DNA from: Acinetobacter pollinis
GTDB lineage: Bacteria; Pseudomonadota; Gammaproteobacteria; Pseudomonadales; Moraxellaceae
Assembly (NCBI RefSeq): GCF_015627175.1
Contig: NZ_VTDQ01000011.1
Location: forward strand, 16,574-80,573
Length of the DNA stretch: 64,000 nt
Direction: 5' to 3'
Shown here in pieces: positions 27,124 to 35,787 of this stretch. Made by a program: the position numbers and the translations under genes. The notes under the pieces were generated by a model, which had not been told where the DNA came from, searched no databases, and saw nothing but the letters and a program-made list of their open reading frames with translations. Position 1 is the first letter of the stretch. Each line of letters begins with the position of its first letter.

Positions 27124-28398
27124 ATGATGACAGACAGCCACATTCCTTTACCTGAACGTATTCGTCCACGTGATTTATCTGAAATTATGGGGCAAGATCA
27201 TTTGTTGGGTGAGCATGCGCCTTTACGTCAGATGATTGATCAAGGCCATTTACCTTCTATTATTTTTTGGGGGCCGCCAGGTGTTGGCAAAACAACGATT
27301 GCGCTGTTACTTGCTCAAGCGATCGATCGACCATTTGTAAGCTTATCTGCTCTAAATACAGGCGTGAAAGAGTTAAGAGAGGTAATTGCTGAAAGTGGTG
27401 ATCTACTTACGCCTGTAGTATTTATTGATGAAATTCATAGATTTAATAAATCTCAACAAGATGCACTACTGGGTGCAGTCGAAAAAGGCAAAATTACGCT
27501 TGTAGGTGCAACTACAGAAAACCCATCGTTTGAAGTAAATAGCGCGTTATTGTCACGTTGTCAGGTTTATACACTAAATGCTTTAGATGAAAAGGCGCTT
27601 GTTCATTTATTAAATCATGCGATTGCGACAGATAAAATTTTACAAGCCCGTCACTTATTTGTTGATGAATTTGAAGCACTTATTCAATTTTCAGCAGGCG
27701 ATGCGCGAAAAGCACTCAATTTGTTAGACTTAGTTTCAAGTACATTCGATATGAATGAAGATGTCAATCATATTACCAATGCACTTGTTGTTAAAGTTGC
27801 ACAGCAAAATATTGCACGCTATGACAAAAGTGGCGAGCAACATTATGATCTTGTCTCTGCCTTTATTAAGTCGATTCGTGGGAGTGATCCTGATGCTGCT
27901 TTATATTGGATGGCACGAATGCTTAAGGGTGGAGAAGATCCATTATTCATTGCACGTAGAATGCTGATCGCTGCTTCTGAAGATATTGGGAATTCTAATC
28001 CAAATGCACTTCTTCTCGCAGGTGAGTGTTTCAGATCTGTACAAGTCATTGGTATGCCTGAAGCAAGGATTATTTTAGGTCAATGTGCAGTTTATCTTGC
28101 AACTAGTGCGAAAAGTAACAGTACATATCTGGCAATAAATAAAGCCATGGCACTCGCTGAAAAGACAACTGATGTTTCGGTACCACTTCATTTAAGAAAT
28201 GCACCAACGACTTTAATGAAAGAACAAGGCTATGGTGTCGAATATTTGTATCCTCATGACTACCCTGAACATTTTGTAACTCAAGATTACCTCCCACCTG
28301 AATTAAAAGGTACAAAGTTATATGAGTCTGCACGTAATAAAAGAGAAGTAGAGGGTGAAAAATTACAACAACGCCGTTGGAATAAAGAACAGGAATAA
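27124..28398 (+). CDS. rarA: Replication-associated recombination protein A
   Basis: AAA+ ATPase related to clamp loaders that acts at stalled replication forks. The 424-residue protein has the N-terminal block IPLPERIRPRDLSEIMGQDHLLG, Walker A GPPGVGKTT (about 51-59), Walker B VFIDEIHRFNKSQQDALL (about 99-116), sensor GATTENPSFEVN and the C-terminal tetramerisation region (YGVEYLYPHDYPEHFV). Two adjacent ATGs compete for the start. It usually lies near lolA or serS in other bacteria, but not here. Confidence 0.95.
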   Translation: MMTDSHIPLPERIRPRDLSEIMGQDHLLGEHAPLRQMIDQGHLPSIIFWGPPGVGKTTIALLLAQAIDRPFVSLSALNTGVKELREVIAESGDLLTPVVFIDEIHRFNKSQQDALLGAVEKGKITLVGATTENPSFEVNSALLSRCQVYTLNALDEKALVHLLNHAIATDKILQARHLFVDEFEALIQFSAGDARKALNLLDLVSSTFDMNEDVNHITNALVVKVAQQNIARYDKSGEQHYDLVSAFIKSIRGSDPDAALYWMARMLKGGEDPLFIARRMLIAASEDIGNSNPNALLLAGECFRSVQVIGMPEARIILGQCAVYLATSAKSNSTYLAINKAMALAEKTTDVSVPLHLRNAPTTLMKEQGYGVEYLYPHDYPEHFVTQDYLPPELKGTKLYESARNKREVEGEKLQQRRWNKEQE

Positions 28399-28414
28399 AT
28401 ATATAAGAAATTAC

Positions 28415-28737
28415 ATGGAGTGATTTTGAAAAAGTAGAGTTACATGTAGGTCAAATTATTGATGTAATCGATTTTCCAAAAGTAAGGAAACTTGCTTATA
28501 CATTGCTTGTCGATTTTGATGATGAAATTGGTATATGTAAGTCGAGTACTTGAATTAATGATTTATATGAGGCTACTAGTTTAAAAGAAAAAAGTCATGG
28601 CGGTTATAAACTTTCCAAAAAAACAGATTGGAAAGTTTATGTCAGAATGCTTGGTCATAGGGCTACACAATAAAAAAGGTGAAGTCGTTTTATGTGTCCT
28701 TGATGGTGGATTTTCGTTTGGTACAAAGTTATTGTAA
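28415..28737 (+). pseudogene. csaA: Decayed csaA (tRNA-binding/secretion chaperone-like protein)
   Basis: CsaA is a small dimeric OB-fold protein with chaperone and tRNA-binding features, normally about 110 residues. Frame 1 from 28416 reads WSDFEKVELHVGQIIDV and VDFDDEIGICKSST, then hits TGA at 28551 and continues INDLYEATSLKEK. The remainder resumes one frame over from 28597 as MAVINFPKKQIGKFMSECL and ends GTKLL at 28735. The start is also broken: the only nearby ATG (28415) reads ATG-GAG-TGA. At least one stop and one frameshift make it non-functional. Its end overlaps the convergent hydrolase gene by 9 bp. Confidence 0.88.
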
Positions 28738-29628
28738 GGTTTGAAACCAGTCTAAAAATAGATGGGGCCATGCGGTGGTTTCTGTACCTTGCTTTCCAAG
28801 TCCCCAACCATGACCACCATTTTTAAACTTATAAAACTGGTATGGAACATGTGCTTTATTCAATGAATGTTCTAAGAGAAGACTGTGCATGATCGGTGCA
28901 GTTTCATCATCTTCTGCATGTGCGAAAAATACCGGCGGCATTTTGGAAGAGACTTGCTCATCTACAGAAAATGCTTTTTCTAGAGCAATATTTTGGGTGT
29001 GTCCTAAAAGGCTATAGTAAGAGTGTGTAGTATTAAGAGGAGCTTCCATATGAATGACAGGATAAAGTAAAACTGTAAAGTCAGGACGTGCAGATATAGA
29101 GTCTAAAGCATCTTGTTGATTATAAAATGTTGTATTCCATCGTGTACTTAAAATCCCTGCGAGATGTCCTCCTGCTGAAAAGCCTAATACACCAATTTTA
29201 TGTGCATCGTAACCATATTTTTCTGCACTTGCACGAATAATACGAATAGCACGTTGGCCGTCTGCAAATGGATCATTGCGTGAGTTGGCATTTTCTTTAA
29301 TATTAGGTAGTCGGTAAATAAGTTCAAATACAGTAAAACCTTGTTTTTTTAACCATTTTGAAGTTGGCGTTCCTTCTTTATTTAATGCTTCATGTGCATA
29401 ACCTCCACCACTGAGTACTAATATTGCAGTATGCTTATTATTCTCTTGCTGCGGTTGATATAAAGCGATCATTGGCGCTTCTATATCCTGTCTATCTACA
29501 TTTTTTTCTAATAATGACTGATGAAGTAGATTTTGATTGGGCCATATAGCAATATTTATAGGTTGTGCCCACAAAAGATGAGGTGTAATAAATATTGCAA
29601 AAATGAATAGAAAATAGCTTTTTAACAT
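28729..29628 (-). CDS. Secreted alpha/beta hydrolase (esterase/acetylxylan-esterase-like)
   Basis: A 299-residue protein with a cleavable signal peptide (FAIFITPHLLWAQP, cleavage near 22). The oxyanion region is LVLSGGGYAH, the nucleophile Ser lies in GFSAGGHLAG (about 149-158), Asp in HAEDDETAP and His in NGGHGWG. The fold and motifs match the BD-FAE/hormone-sensitive-lipase-like esterases, many annotated as polysaccharide deacetylases. A periplasmic or secreted location is inferred. Confidence 0.83.
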   Translation of the reverse strand: MLKSYFLFIFAIFITPHLLWAQPINIAIWPNQNLLHQSLLEKNVDRQDIEAPMIALYQPQQENNKHTAILVLSGGGYAHEALNKEGTPTSKWLKKQGFTVFELIYRLPNIKENANSRNDPFADGQRAIRIIRASAEKYGYDAHKIGVLGFSAGGHLAGILSTRWNTTFYNQQDALDSISARPDFTVLLYPVIHMEAPLNTTHSYYSLLGHTQNIALEKAFSVDEQVSSKMPPVFFAHAEDDETAPIMHSLLLEHSLNKAHVPYQFYKFKNGGHGWGLGKQGTETTAWPHLFLDWFQTLQ

Positions 29629-29795
29629 TGATGATCACCCTACAAAGAATTAGAAACTAAGGGGAGAGCATAATTCATCTATATTTAATCTATTCTTAAA
29701 CCACAGGATAAATATTGTTAGTACCTGTAGTTTTCTATTCGCCTGTTCTCTATTTTTGAATATGGCCTTCTATATTTATTTATCACTGAAGCAGA

Positions 29796-29825
29796 AAAAA
29801 ACCGAGCTAAATAACTCGGTTTTTA
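29796..29825 (-). terminator. purC terminator
   Basis: ACCGAG (29801-29806) pairs with CTCGGT (29815-29820), extended by A/T pairs. On the minus strand it is followed by a run of T's. Confidence 0.85.
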
Positions 29826-29840
29826 TCATATTGAATATGA

Positions 29841-30560
29841 TTAGATGCTGTCTAGATTTACGCCTAAACGATGTGCAACTTCTTCATATGCTTCTACGAC
29901 ATCGCCAAGTCCTTGACGGAAACGGTCTTTATCTAGTTTTTTCTTTGTTTCTTTATCCCATAGACGGCAACCATCTGGCGAAAATTCATCACCAAGAACG
30001 ATACGATCATGGAATACACCAAACTCAAGTTTAAAGTCGACAAGGATCATACCGCCTTCATTAAAGAGAGCAGTAAGTACTTCATTCACTTTATAAGTAA
30101 GTACTTTCATTTGTGCAAGTTGTTCTTCAGTTGCCCAACCTAAAGCCACAGACTGTGACTCGTTCACCATTGGATCACCTAAAGCATCATCTTTGAAAAA
30201 GAGCTCGAATGTTGGTGGTGTAAGTTGTTTACCTTCTTCTACACCCAAACGACGGCATAATGAACCTGCTGCATAGTTACGAACAACGCACTCTACAGGA
30301 ATCATATCTAATTTCTTAACTAACACTTCGCTTGGATTTAAAAGCTTTTCAAAATGGGTCTCGATACCTGCTTCTGCAAGTTTTTCCATAATGAAGGCAT
30401 TAAATAGGTTATTTACCTTGCCCTTACGGTCTAATTGAGCAACTTTTTCGCCGTTGAATGCTGAAGCATCATCACGGAACACTAAAATTAAATGATCTGG
30501 ATGATCTGTTTCATACACAGATTTTGCTTTACCGGTATAGAGCAGGGCTTGTTTTAACAT
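29841..30560 (-). CDS. purC: SAICAR synthase
   Basis: Joins aspartate to CAIR with ATP in purine biosynthesis. It is 239 residues, starting [18 protein letters not shown]; the ATP-binding GKAKSVY block, [15 protein letters not shown] and the VDFKLEFG segment are diagnostic. The open frame extends seven codons upstream to a TTG, but ATG 30560 has a CAGG site and fits the family N-terminus. It is the last gene of a dapA-bamC-purC run, the same order as in enterobacteria. Confidence 0.96.
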   Translation of the reverse strand: MLKQALLYTGKAKSVYETDHPDHLILVFRDDASAFNGEKVAQLDRKGKVNNLFNAFIMEKLAEAGIETHFEKLLNPSEVLVKKLDMIPVECVVRNYAAGSLCRRLGVEEGKQLTPPTFELFFKDDALGDPMVNESQSVALGWATEEQLAQMKVLTYKVNEVLTALFNEGGMILVDFKLEFGVFHDRIVLGDEFSPDGCRLWDKETKKKLDKDRFRQGLGDVVEAYEEVAHRLGVNLDSI

Positions 30561-30597
30561 GGGATAAACCTGTTTTTTCAAAAATAATGCTTAAAAT

Positions 30598-31209
30598 TTA
30601 GGCTGGCCAATTTTGAGAAATTTGATCCAATAATGCTTTTGCTTTTGTTTGATCAGCAAAACTATTATCAGGGTTAAACAATACGATTGTACTGTCTTTG
30701 CCAACAGCCGAAAGTTTAATGATATATGTACCATCATTACCTTGGATCGTTGCTTGATACTTTGAACGACTTTGGTCAGTGACCTGATAGTTCAGATGAT
30801 TGAGCGCGCCAAGCGTATACTGCCAAATAGTATCAGGTTTACCGCTGACTTTCAGTAAAGGATTTTGCTGAGCATCAAATAATACAGTAGGACGGACATA
30901 CAATCCCTGTTTTGCAGATGTTCTATTTGCAACTATTTCGCCTGGTCTAGGCATTGCAAATCGATTTCCCTTTTGATTTTCAAAATCAGGTGCGTGTTGA
31001 AGTGCAAGTGGATCAATCGTTGGAGCAGGATATAAAGGAGTTGCAGGTCTAACTTGATCACCTTCTGGATATTTAAGTGGTTCAAGCGTAGTTGCTTTTT
31101 TATAATCTAAAGATCCATTATTCACAGCCAATTTATGGCCTAAAGTGCTACAACCTGTGATTGCTAACACTGAAAGTGTGATAAATGTAAGACCTAAACG
31201 TAATTGCAT
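30598..31209 (-). CDS. bamC: BamC-like lipoprotein (short form)
   Basis: A 203-residue lipoprotein with lipobox ITGC (Cys about 20). The unstructured N-terminal stretch (LDYKKATTLEPLKYPEG) resembles the BamC segment that wraps BamD, and one helix-grip domain follows (about 100-203). E. coli BamC has two such domains and about 340 residues, so the second is missing here. Position between dapA and purC supports the assignment. It would be an accessory of the outer-membrane protein assembly machine. Confidence 0.78.
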   Translation of the reverse strand: MQLRLGLTFITLSVLAITGCSTLGHKLAVNNGSLDYKKATTLEPLKYPEGDQVRPATPLYPAPTIDPLALQHAPDFENQKGNRFAMPRPGEIVANRTSAKQGLYVRPTVLFDAQQNPLLKVSGKPDTIWQYTLGALNHLNYQVTDQSRSKYQATIQGNDGTYIIKLSAVGKDSTIVLFNPDNSFADQTKAKALLDQISQNWPA

Positions 31210-31221
31210 AATATTGTGCTC

Positions 31222-32115
31222 TTAAATAATTCCGACTTCTTTGAGTGCCTCATTCAGCGGTGTTCTATATTCTTCTGCAAGTGGCGTAAGCGGAAGTCGA
31301 ATACCTGTAGACATAAGACCCATTTCGTATAGTGCCCATTTCACAGGAATTGGATTGGATTCGCAAAATAAAATATTGTTTAGATTTGCAATTCTTTCAT
31401 TTAAATGGCGTGCTTCTTGGGCGTTTCCTGCAATAGCAGCTTTACAGACTTGACTGACTGTATTTGGAGCAATGTTTGCAGTCACTGAGATATTTCCCTT
31501 ACCGCCTAAAAGCATGAGTTCTACGGCAGTATCGTCATCACCTGAAAACACATCCATTTTACCATTTAATTGTTCAATGAGTGCTTGACCACGAGGGACA
31601 TCACCTGTTGCATCTTTAATTGCAATAATATTTTCAATTTCTGCAAGGCGAACAACAGTTTCATTTTTTAAATCTACACTGGTTCTACCTGGAACATTGT
31701 AAAGAATAACAGGAATATCTGCAGATTCAGCAATTGCTTTAAAGTGCTGGTATAAACCTTCTTGTGTCGGCTTATTATAATAAGGTGTTACAGAGAGAAC
31801 TGCGTCAGCACCAAATTCATAAGCTTCTTTGGTTAGCTCAATCGCTTCATGCGTTGAGTTTGCACCTGTACCTGCAATAATAGGAATACGTTTATTTGCA
31901 ACACGAATGATTTCTTTGATCACTTGAGCGTGCTCATGCATGGTAAGTGTAGATGACTCACCAGTTGTACCTACAGCAACAATAGCATTTGTACCTTGGG
32001 ATATATGCCACTCAACGAGCTTTTCTAGACCCTTCCAATCTACGCTGCCATCTTCAAACATAGGGGTGACGAGTGCGACAATTGAGCCTTGAATATTCTG
32101 AGCTAGCTGAGTCAT
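31222..32115 (-). CDS. dapA: 4-hydroxy-tetrahydrodipicolinate synthase
   Basis: Condenses pyruvate with aspartate semialdehyde, the first committed step to lysine and diaminopimelate. It is 297 residues from ATG 32115 (MTQLAQNIQGSIVALVTPM). Visible signatures are GTTGESSTL, AGTGANST, the catalytic-Tyr region TPYYNKPTQEG (about 135-145) and the Schiff-base Lys in IAIKDATGD. The frame is open ten codons further, but the family N-terminus favours the inner ATG. It heads the dapA-bamC-purC group. Confidence 0.95.
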   Translation of the reverse strand: MTQLAQNIQGSIVALVTPMFEDGSVDWKGLEKLVEWHISQGTNAIVAVGTTGESSTLTMHEHAQVIKEIIRVANKRIPIIAGTGANSTHEAIELTKEAYEFGADAVLSVTPYYNKPTQEGLYQHFKAIAESADIPVILYNVPGRTSVDLKNETVVRLAEIENIIAIKDATGDVPRGQALIEQLNGKMDVFSGDDDTAVELMLLGGKGNISVTANIAPNTVSQVCKAAIAGNAQEARHLNERIANLNNILFCESNPIPVKWALYEMGLMSTGIRLPLTPLAEEYRTPLNEALKEVGII

Positions 32116-32368
32116 TTTGAAAAAATATCCTGTTTGGTCATCCATATTTTAATCAATAAAGCGGATGGTGAAAGTAATTTTAAAATTGAATGAAAAAATT
32201 GATCATTGCATAATGCTTATTCAAATTATGAATGATCATGACGTGAAGAACAATATCATTTGAAATAAGTCTATAAAACTTTATAGTCATTTTTTGTTAT
32301 TTTTTCAACCATATTTGTCTGTTTATTAAATAGAAAAAATAAACCTGCTCATTTTTTGAAAAAAATAG

Positions 32369-32380
32369 ATGTAATTACAT
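32369..32380. promoter_or_regulatory. 12-bp perfect palindrome upstream of pncA
   Basis: ATGTAATTACAT lies 50 bp before the pncA start in an AT-rich 280-bp intergenic region. A possible operator; no known consensus is matched. Confidence 0.3.
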
Positions 32381-32429
32381 ATTATTCGTCGTAATTTTAT
32401 AAATATCTTGTTATATAGAAGGTGCTCAT

Positions 32430-33050
32430 ATGGTATCTAAAAAATCTGCGTTAATTGTGGTTGATGTACAAAATGGCTTTATGCCTGGGGGAAACCTTGC
32501 AGTAAAAGAGGCAGACCAGATTATTCCAAGTATCAATCAAATAGCTAGGCAGTTTGGTTGTGTTGTACTTACTCAAGATTGGCATACAGAAGACCATATT
32601 TCATTTGCAGAAAATCATATAGGCAAACAGCCTTTTGAAACGATAGAGTTAGCATATGGTACGCAAGTTTTATGGCCAAAACATTGCGTACAAGGCACTC
32701 ATGATGCAGATTTTCATCCTGCACTAGATATTCCAACAGCACAATTAATTATTCGCAAAGGATTTCATCAACATATTGATAGTTATTCTGCATTTTTAGA
32801 AGCCGATCATCAGACATCTACTGGCTTAAAAGGATATTTAAATTCAAGAGAAATTGATACGGTATATATTGTAGGTGTTGCTACAGATTTTTGTGTAGCT
32901 TGGACTGCGATCGATGCAATTAAACTTGGATTTAACACTTATGTCATCGAAGATGCGACAGCTGCAATTAATTTAAATGGATCATTAGGGCAAAGTTGGT
33001 TGCAAATGACACAAATGGGTGTCAAAAGAATTTTGATGAAAGATATTTAA
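32430..33050 (+). CDS. pncA: Nicotinamidase
   Basis: Deamidates nicotinamide to nicotinate for NAD salvage. The 206-residue isochorismatase-fold protein has the catalytic Asp in VVDVQNGF (about 12), metal ligands in TQDWHTEDHISF (about 49-60), the catalytic Lys in IIRKGFH and the nucleophilic Cys in GVATDFCVAWTA (about 150-161). AAGGTGC lies upstream of the ATG. Downstream genes are convergent and unrelated. Confidence 0.94.
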   Translation: MVSKKSALIVVDVQNGFMPGGNLAVKEADQIIPSINQIARQFGCVVLTQDWHTEDHISFAENHIGKQPFETIELAYGTQVLWPKHCVQGTHDADFHPALDIPTAQLIIRKGFHQHIDSYSAFLEADHQTSTGLKGYLNSREIDTVYIVGVATDFCVAWTAIDAIKLGFNTYVIEDATAAINLNGSLGQSWLQMTQMGVKRILMKDI

Positions 33051-33094
33051 AAAAAAGGACAGTAAAAATATAGGGGGTACTATATTTTTACTGT
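33051..33094 (-). terminator. Strong terminator of the YqcI/YcgG-like gene
   Basis: A 15-bp perfect stem (33059-33073 with 33080-33094) around GGGGTA. Read on the minus strand it is followed by CC and eight T's. It also sits just past the pncA stop. Confidence 0.88.
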
Positions 33095-33108
33095 TGGGAT
33101 AAAAAACG

Positions 33109-33663
33109 TTAACTCGCTTTTTTCATTGTAATTATACGAGGGCTATTTTTTTTCTTTAGATGCAATATAAGCATCAGGTTCTTGTCAAAAACACCTCGGG
33201 AGTATTTGACAGATGAGTCAACAATATTTAAACAAAGCTCTAAATCATTGAAAAAGAAAGTTTGTTTGGTATCTGTCATCTCATTAAATTTTCTGTTATT
33301 TGATAACCCAGAATCAAACTGCTGTGCATAACCTAAGGCATCCCAAATGAGCTCCTTTGGATTATGCTTGAAGAATCGATTCAAGTTTTTATCAAAAAAT
33401 ACGACTAATGGTTGTTCAACTAAAGAATCATCTAAATGTTCTTTCAGCGTATTGGTATAGAGCAAGAGAGCAGAAGTAAACTGATGATAGTTTTTAAACT
33501 GCTCTTTGCAACAGAAACTATAGAAGAACCGATGCGTCGTAATAAATTTTTGGGCAGATGTACATGGAAAATTCTTTGCTATCGCAACAGATTTTAAATC
33601 ATCAATGATTTCATTTTTCCAACTTCTATCATGCGTGAAATGATCTTCAGACTGGTAAATCAT
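33109..33663 (-). CDS. YqcI/YcgG-family-like protein (possible heme N-oxygenase relative)
   Basis: A 184-residue soluble protein. The pattern FPCTSAQKF (about 33-41), RFFYSFC, PLVVFFDKNL (about 84-93), IWDALGYAQQFD and TKQTFFFNDLELCL...SRGVFDKNLML resembles the YqcI/YcgG family. That family includes the heme N-hydroxylases GntA (guanitoxin) and DcsA (D-cycloserine). It is shorter than usual at the C-terminus. The start at ATG 33663 has GGGTGAT; the longer frame begins with TTG. It has its own upstream dyad matching the TetR sites. Family assignment rests on recalled motifs and is moderate. Confidence 0.5.
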   Translation of the reverse strand: MIYQSEDHFTHDRSWKNEIIDDLKSVAIAKNFPCTSAQKFITTHRFFYSFCCKEQFKNYHQFTSALLLYTNTLKEHLDDSLVEQPLVVFFDKNLNRFFKHNPKELIWDALGYAQQFDSGLSNNRKFNEMTDTKQTFFFNDLELCLNIVDSSVKYSRGVFDKNLMLILHLKKKNSPRIITMKKAS

Positions 33664-33721
33664 ATAATCACCCAAAAATATATATTAACATTTTGTATGT
33701 ATGTAATGATACATTAAAAAG

Positions 33722-33735
33722 ATAGACAGTTCTGT
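33722..33735. promoter_or_regulatory. TetR-site candidate 1 (upstream of YqcI/YcgG-like gene)
   Basis: ATAGA-CAGT-TCTGT: right half-site TCTGT exact, left half-site one mismatch from ACAGA. It lies about 60 bp before the gene on the minus strand. Confidence 0.5.
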
Positions 33736-33761
33736 ATTTATTTTCACTTTTTTGTAACTAG

Positions 33762-34322
33762 CTATGAGATCGTAGCATGCGATAACATTGCTGCAACAAC
33801 ATCCCATGCGAAAGTGATTGCTTGATAATCTTTAAATAGTTGTTCATGAATAATAGCACCGTCGAGTAATAAGCGAATTTGTATGGCTAATTTATGATTA
33901 TCTACAACATTCATTTCCTGTAATAGTTGTTCTATCGTATCGGTTAACCATTGTTTGTGAGCTTTTGATATTGTTTGGGAGTCTGGATGATGCGGTAACT
34001 CATCTAAGGCTTTAATGAACATACATCCATGAAAGTCTTCCTGATAAAACCATTTTTCAAACCAATCAAAAATTGTTTTTAGTTTGAAATAAGAGTCTTG
34101 ATTCTCTTCTAATGAAGACTGAATACTTTCTCGGATAAGTCGATCTCTTTCTAAAAGACATTCTGTAATAAGATTATCCTTAGACGGAAAATACTTATAA
34201 AATGTCATTTTTGCTACTTTCGATTCCGATATAATGCGGTCAATTCCCACACTTGCATAACCAAATTGGTTAAACAATTCTATAGCCTTATAAAGGATAT
34301 CTTTTTGCTTTTTTGACATCAT
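33762..34322 (-). CDS. TetR-family transcriptional regulator
   Basis: A 186-residue TetR repressor. The N-terminal HTH is in FNQFGYASVGIDRIISESKVAKMTFYKYFPSKDNLI (about 17-52), with the family's signature TFYKYFPSKDNL. The all-helical ligand domain (about 60-186) gives no clue to the effector. It is divergent from the di-iron-like gene and upstream of the YqcI/YcgG-like gene. Three copies of one dyad around these genes suggest it controls all of them and itself. Two adjacent ATGs compete for the start. Confidence 0.88.
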   Translation of the reverse strand: MMSKKQKDILYKAIELFNQFGYASVGIDRIISESKVAKMTFYKYFPSKDNLITECLLERDRLIRESIQSSLEENQDSYFKLKTIFDWFEKWFYQEDFHGCMFIKALDELPHHPDSQTISKAHKQWLTDTIEQLLQEMNVVDNHKLAIQIRLLLDGAIIHEQLFKDYQAITFAWDVVAAMLSHATIS

Positions 34323-34373
34323 TTAATCTCTTTAAAATATTATGATATAAAAATATTATGTGTAATATTATAT

Positions 34374-34387
34374 ACAGATAAGTCTGT
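34374..34387. promoter_or_regulatory. TetR-site candidate 2 (tetR / di-iron gene intergenic region)
   Basis: ACAGA-TAAG-TCTGT is a perfect 5-bp inverted repeat in the 92-bp gap between the divergent genes, about 27 bp before the GTG start of the plus-strand gene. Three ATATTAT direct repeats lie beside it. Confidence 0.6.
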
Positions 34388-34414
34388 TAGTTGTATTAAA
34401 AAAGGGGAAGCCTT

Positions 34415-35227
34415 GTGTGTAATATAGCGAATAATCAATCGGCTAGGTATACTGCCATTGATCTTCTAAAAAAATCTATTCCTGAAAATATATGGAATGA
34501 AAGCGAAAATAAACTTATTGGTTTGAAAAAAGAGATTCTAGCACATCCATTATTCAAACATGCCATTATTGAAAAATTGAACAATAAATTTTTTAGTTTA
34601 GAACAAGTACAAGATATACATTTAGAGTATCAACACAGTATTGTTGAGATATTTACGGATGCACTGTTAATGTCACAATTTCAGGCACGCCAGCTAGATC
34701 CGAAAATATTTCCAACAATTAAAATGTACCCAAGATTCCTGATTGCCTTTAATATTAATGATGAGTTCGGTTTGTCTTCAGAACATAATAGTTATGATGA
34801 TACGCCTTTGAATGCCCATTTTTGTTTGTTTAATCGCGTGCTTGATGATTTAAGTATTTCTAAAGAAAAAATTGAGCAATATGTGTGTTCTCAAGAAGCA
34901 AACAATCTCAGAACATTTTTAGAAAACACTTATTCTGACTACATTAAAGTGGTACTGGCACTTGCAATTGCGGAACAACAAGTGATTACATTCTCTCCAC
35001 CATTGAAACAGTCTGTTAAAAATTTAGATATCGATATAGATCAGGGCTACTATGACGTACATGGTACTACAGAGGATGAAAGTATCTCGGCTGCAGATGA
35101 TCTTCATGAAGAAGACTTATGGCTATTACTTAATCATGCATTACATTTAACAGACTTTGAAGACGTTAGAAAAGTCGCGATTGAGTATTGTGACTTATGG
35201 TATGCATTTTGGAGTAAGATGGAATAA
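34415..35227 (+). CDS. Heme-oxygenase-like iron-dependent redox protein candidate
   Basis: A 270-residue mostly helical protein. Putative metal ligands in order are E71 and H74 (LEYQH, an E-x2-H pair), E187 (AIAEQQ), H216 with E220/D221 (YYDVHGTTEDE) and H231 (DLHEEDLW). This order resembles heme-oxygenase-like di-iron oxidases such as UndA, SznF or RohS, annotated as iron-containing redox enzymes. H216-to-H231 spacing is longer than in UndA. The start is GTG with GGGGAAG 4 nt upstream; no ATG lies near. It is divergent from TetR with a shared operator. The substrate is unknown, and a non-catalytic relative is possible. Confidence 0.5.
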   Translation: MCNIANNQSARYTAIDLLKKSIPENIWNESENKLIGLKKEILAHPLFKHAIIEKLNNKFFSLEQVQDIHLEYQHSIVEIFTDALLMSQFQARQLDPKIFPTIKMYPRFLIAFNINDEFGLSSEHNSYDDTPLNAHFCLFNRVLDDLSISKEKIEQYVCSQEANNLRTFLENTYSDYIKVVLALAIAEQQVITFSPPLKQSVKNLDIDIDQGYYDVHGTTEDESISAADDLHEEDLWLLLNHALHLTDFEDVRKVAIEYCDLWYAFWSKME

Positions 35228-35358
35228 GTGTAGTTGTTATAACTAGACCTGTTAGGCAAATGATTATTTAGAGTAGATGTTAGTATGTATTTAAAATTAC
35301 TTATATAGCTAAAATTTTATTATTATAAAGTATTTATTTTTTTAGCTTTATTTATATA

Positions 35359-35742
35359 TTAAATAATGTTTACAAGCTCTAAGTCTTCATTTGCTGATAC
35401 TGAGTAAATGTCATTATCTATATCAATCGATTCTACTGTTAAGTAATTTGAAGGATTTGTAGTTTTTTCTACGTTCAAAAATGTAAAATCATCAATAGCA
35501 GCATTACCAGTCTGAATAAAAATTTCTTTCATTTTTTCTAGATTATCATTAATTTCACTATATACATTTGTAAATACTGAAATATCGCTACCTTCTGTAT
35601 TGAGTAAGTTCACTATTTCTTTATAGTTATTATTCTGTATATGTTCAAAGAATAATTCTCTATTTTCTGTATTGTTACATGGGAAAACTCTGCTGTAAGT
35701 TTCCCAAGGTGTAATCTGAAAAGTCATTTCGTACAAATGCAT
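35359..35742 (-). CDS. Hypothetical protein, 127 aa
   Basis: An acidic soluble protein rich in Asn, Asp and Glu, with no family I recognise. The N-terminal half looks mixed alpha/beta (MHLYEMTFQITPWETYSRVF) and the tail ends LTVESIDIDNDIYSVS. No signal peptide or membrane segment. It lies in the AT-richest part of the window. A dyad matching the TetR sites sits 46-59 bp before its start, which ties it by inference to the neighbouring regulator. Confidence 0.6.
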   Translation of the reverse strand: MHLYEMTFQITPWETYSRVFPCNNTENRELFFEHIQNNNYKEIVNLLNTEGSDISVFTNVYSEINDNLEKMKEIFIQTGNAAIDDFTFLNVEKTTNPSNYLTVESIDIDNDIYSVSANEDLELVNII

Positions 35743-35787
35743 TTTTCTTCAACTTTCTTGCTTGAATTGGTTTTATTTTACACTAAT

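Noticed and set aside
28597..28737. Separate 46-aa gene MAVINFPKK...
   Set aside because: It aligns with the C-terminal half of CsaA and continues the broken frame before it, so it is part of the pseudogene.
33051..33094. Terminator for pncA
   Set aside because: The T run follows the hairpin only on the minus strand, so it fits the convergent gene; pncA may be stopped by it only weakly.
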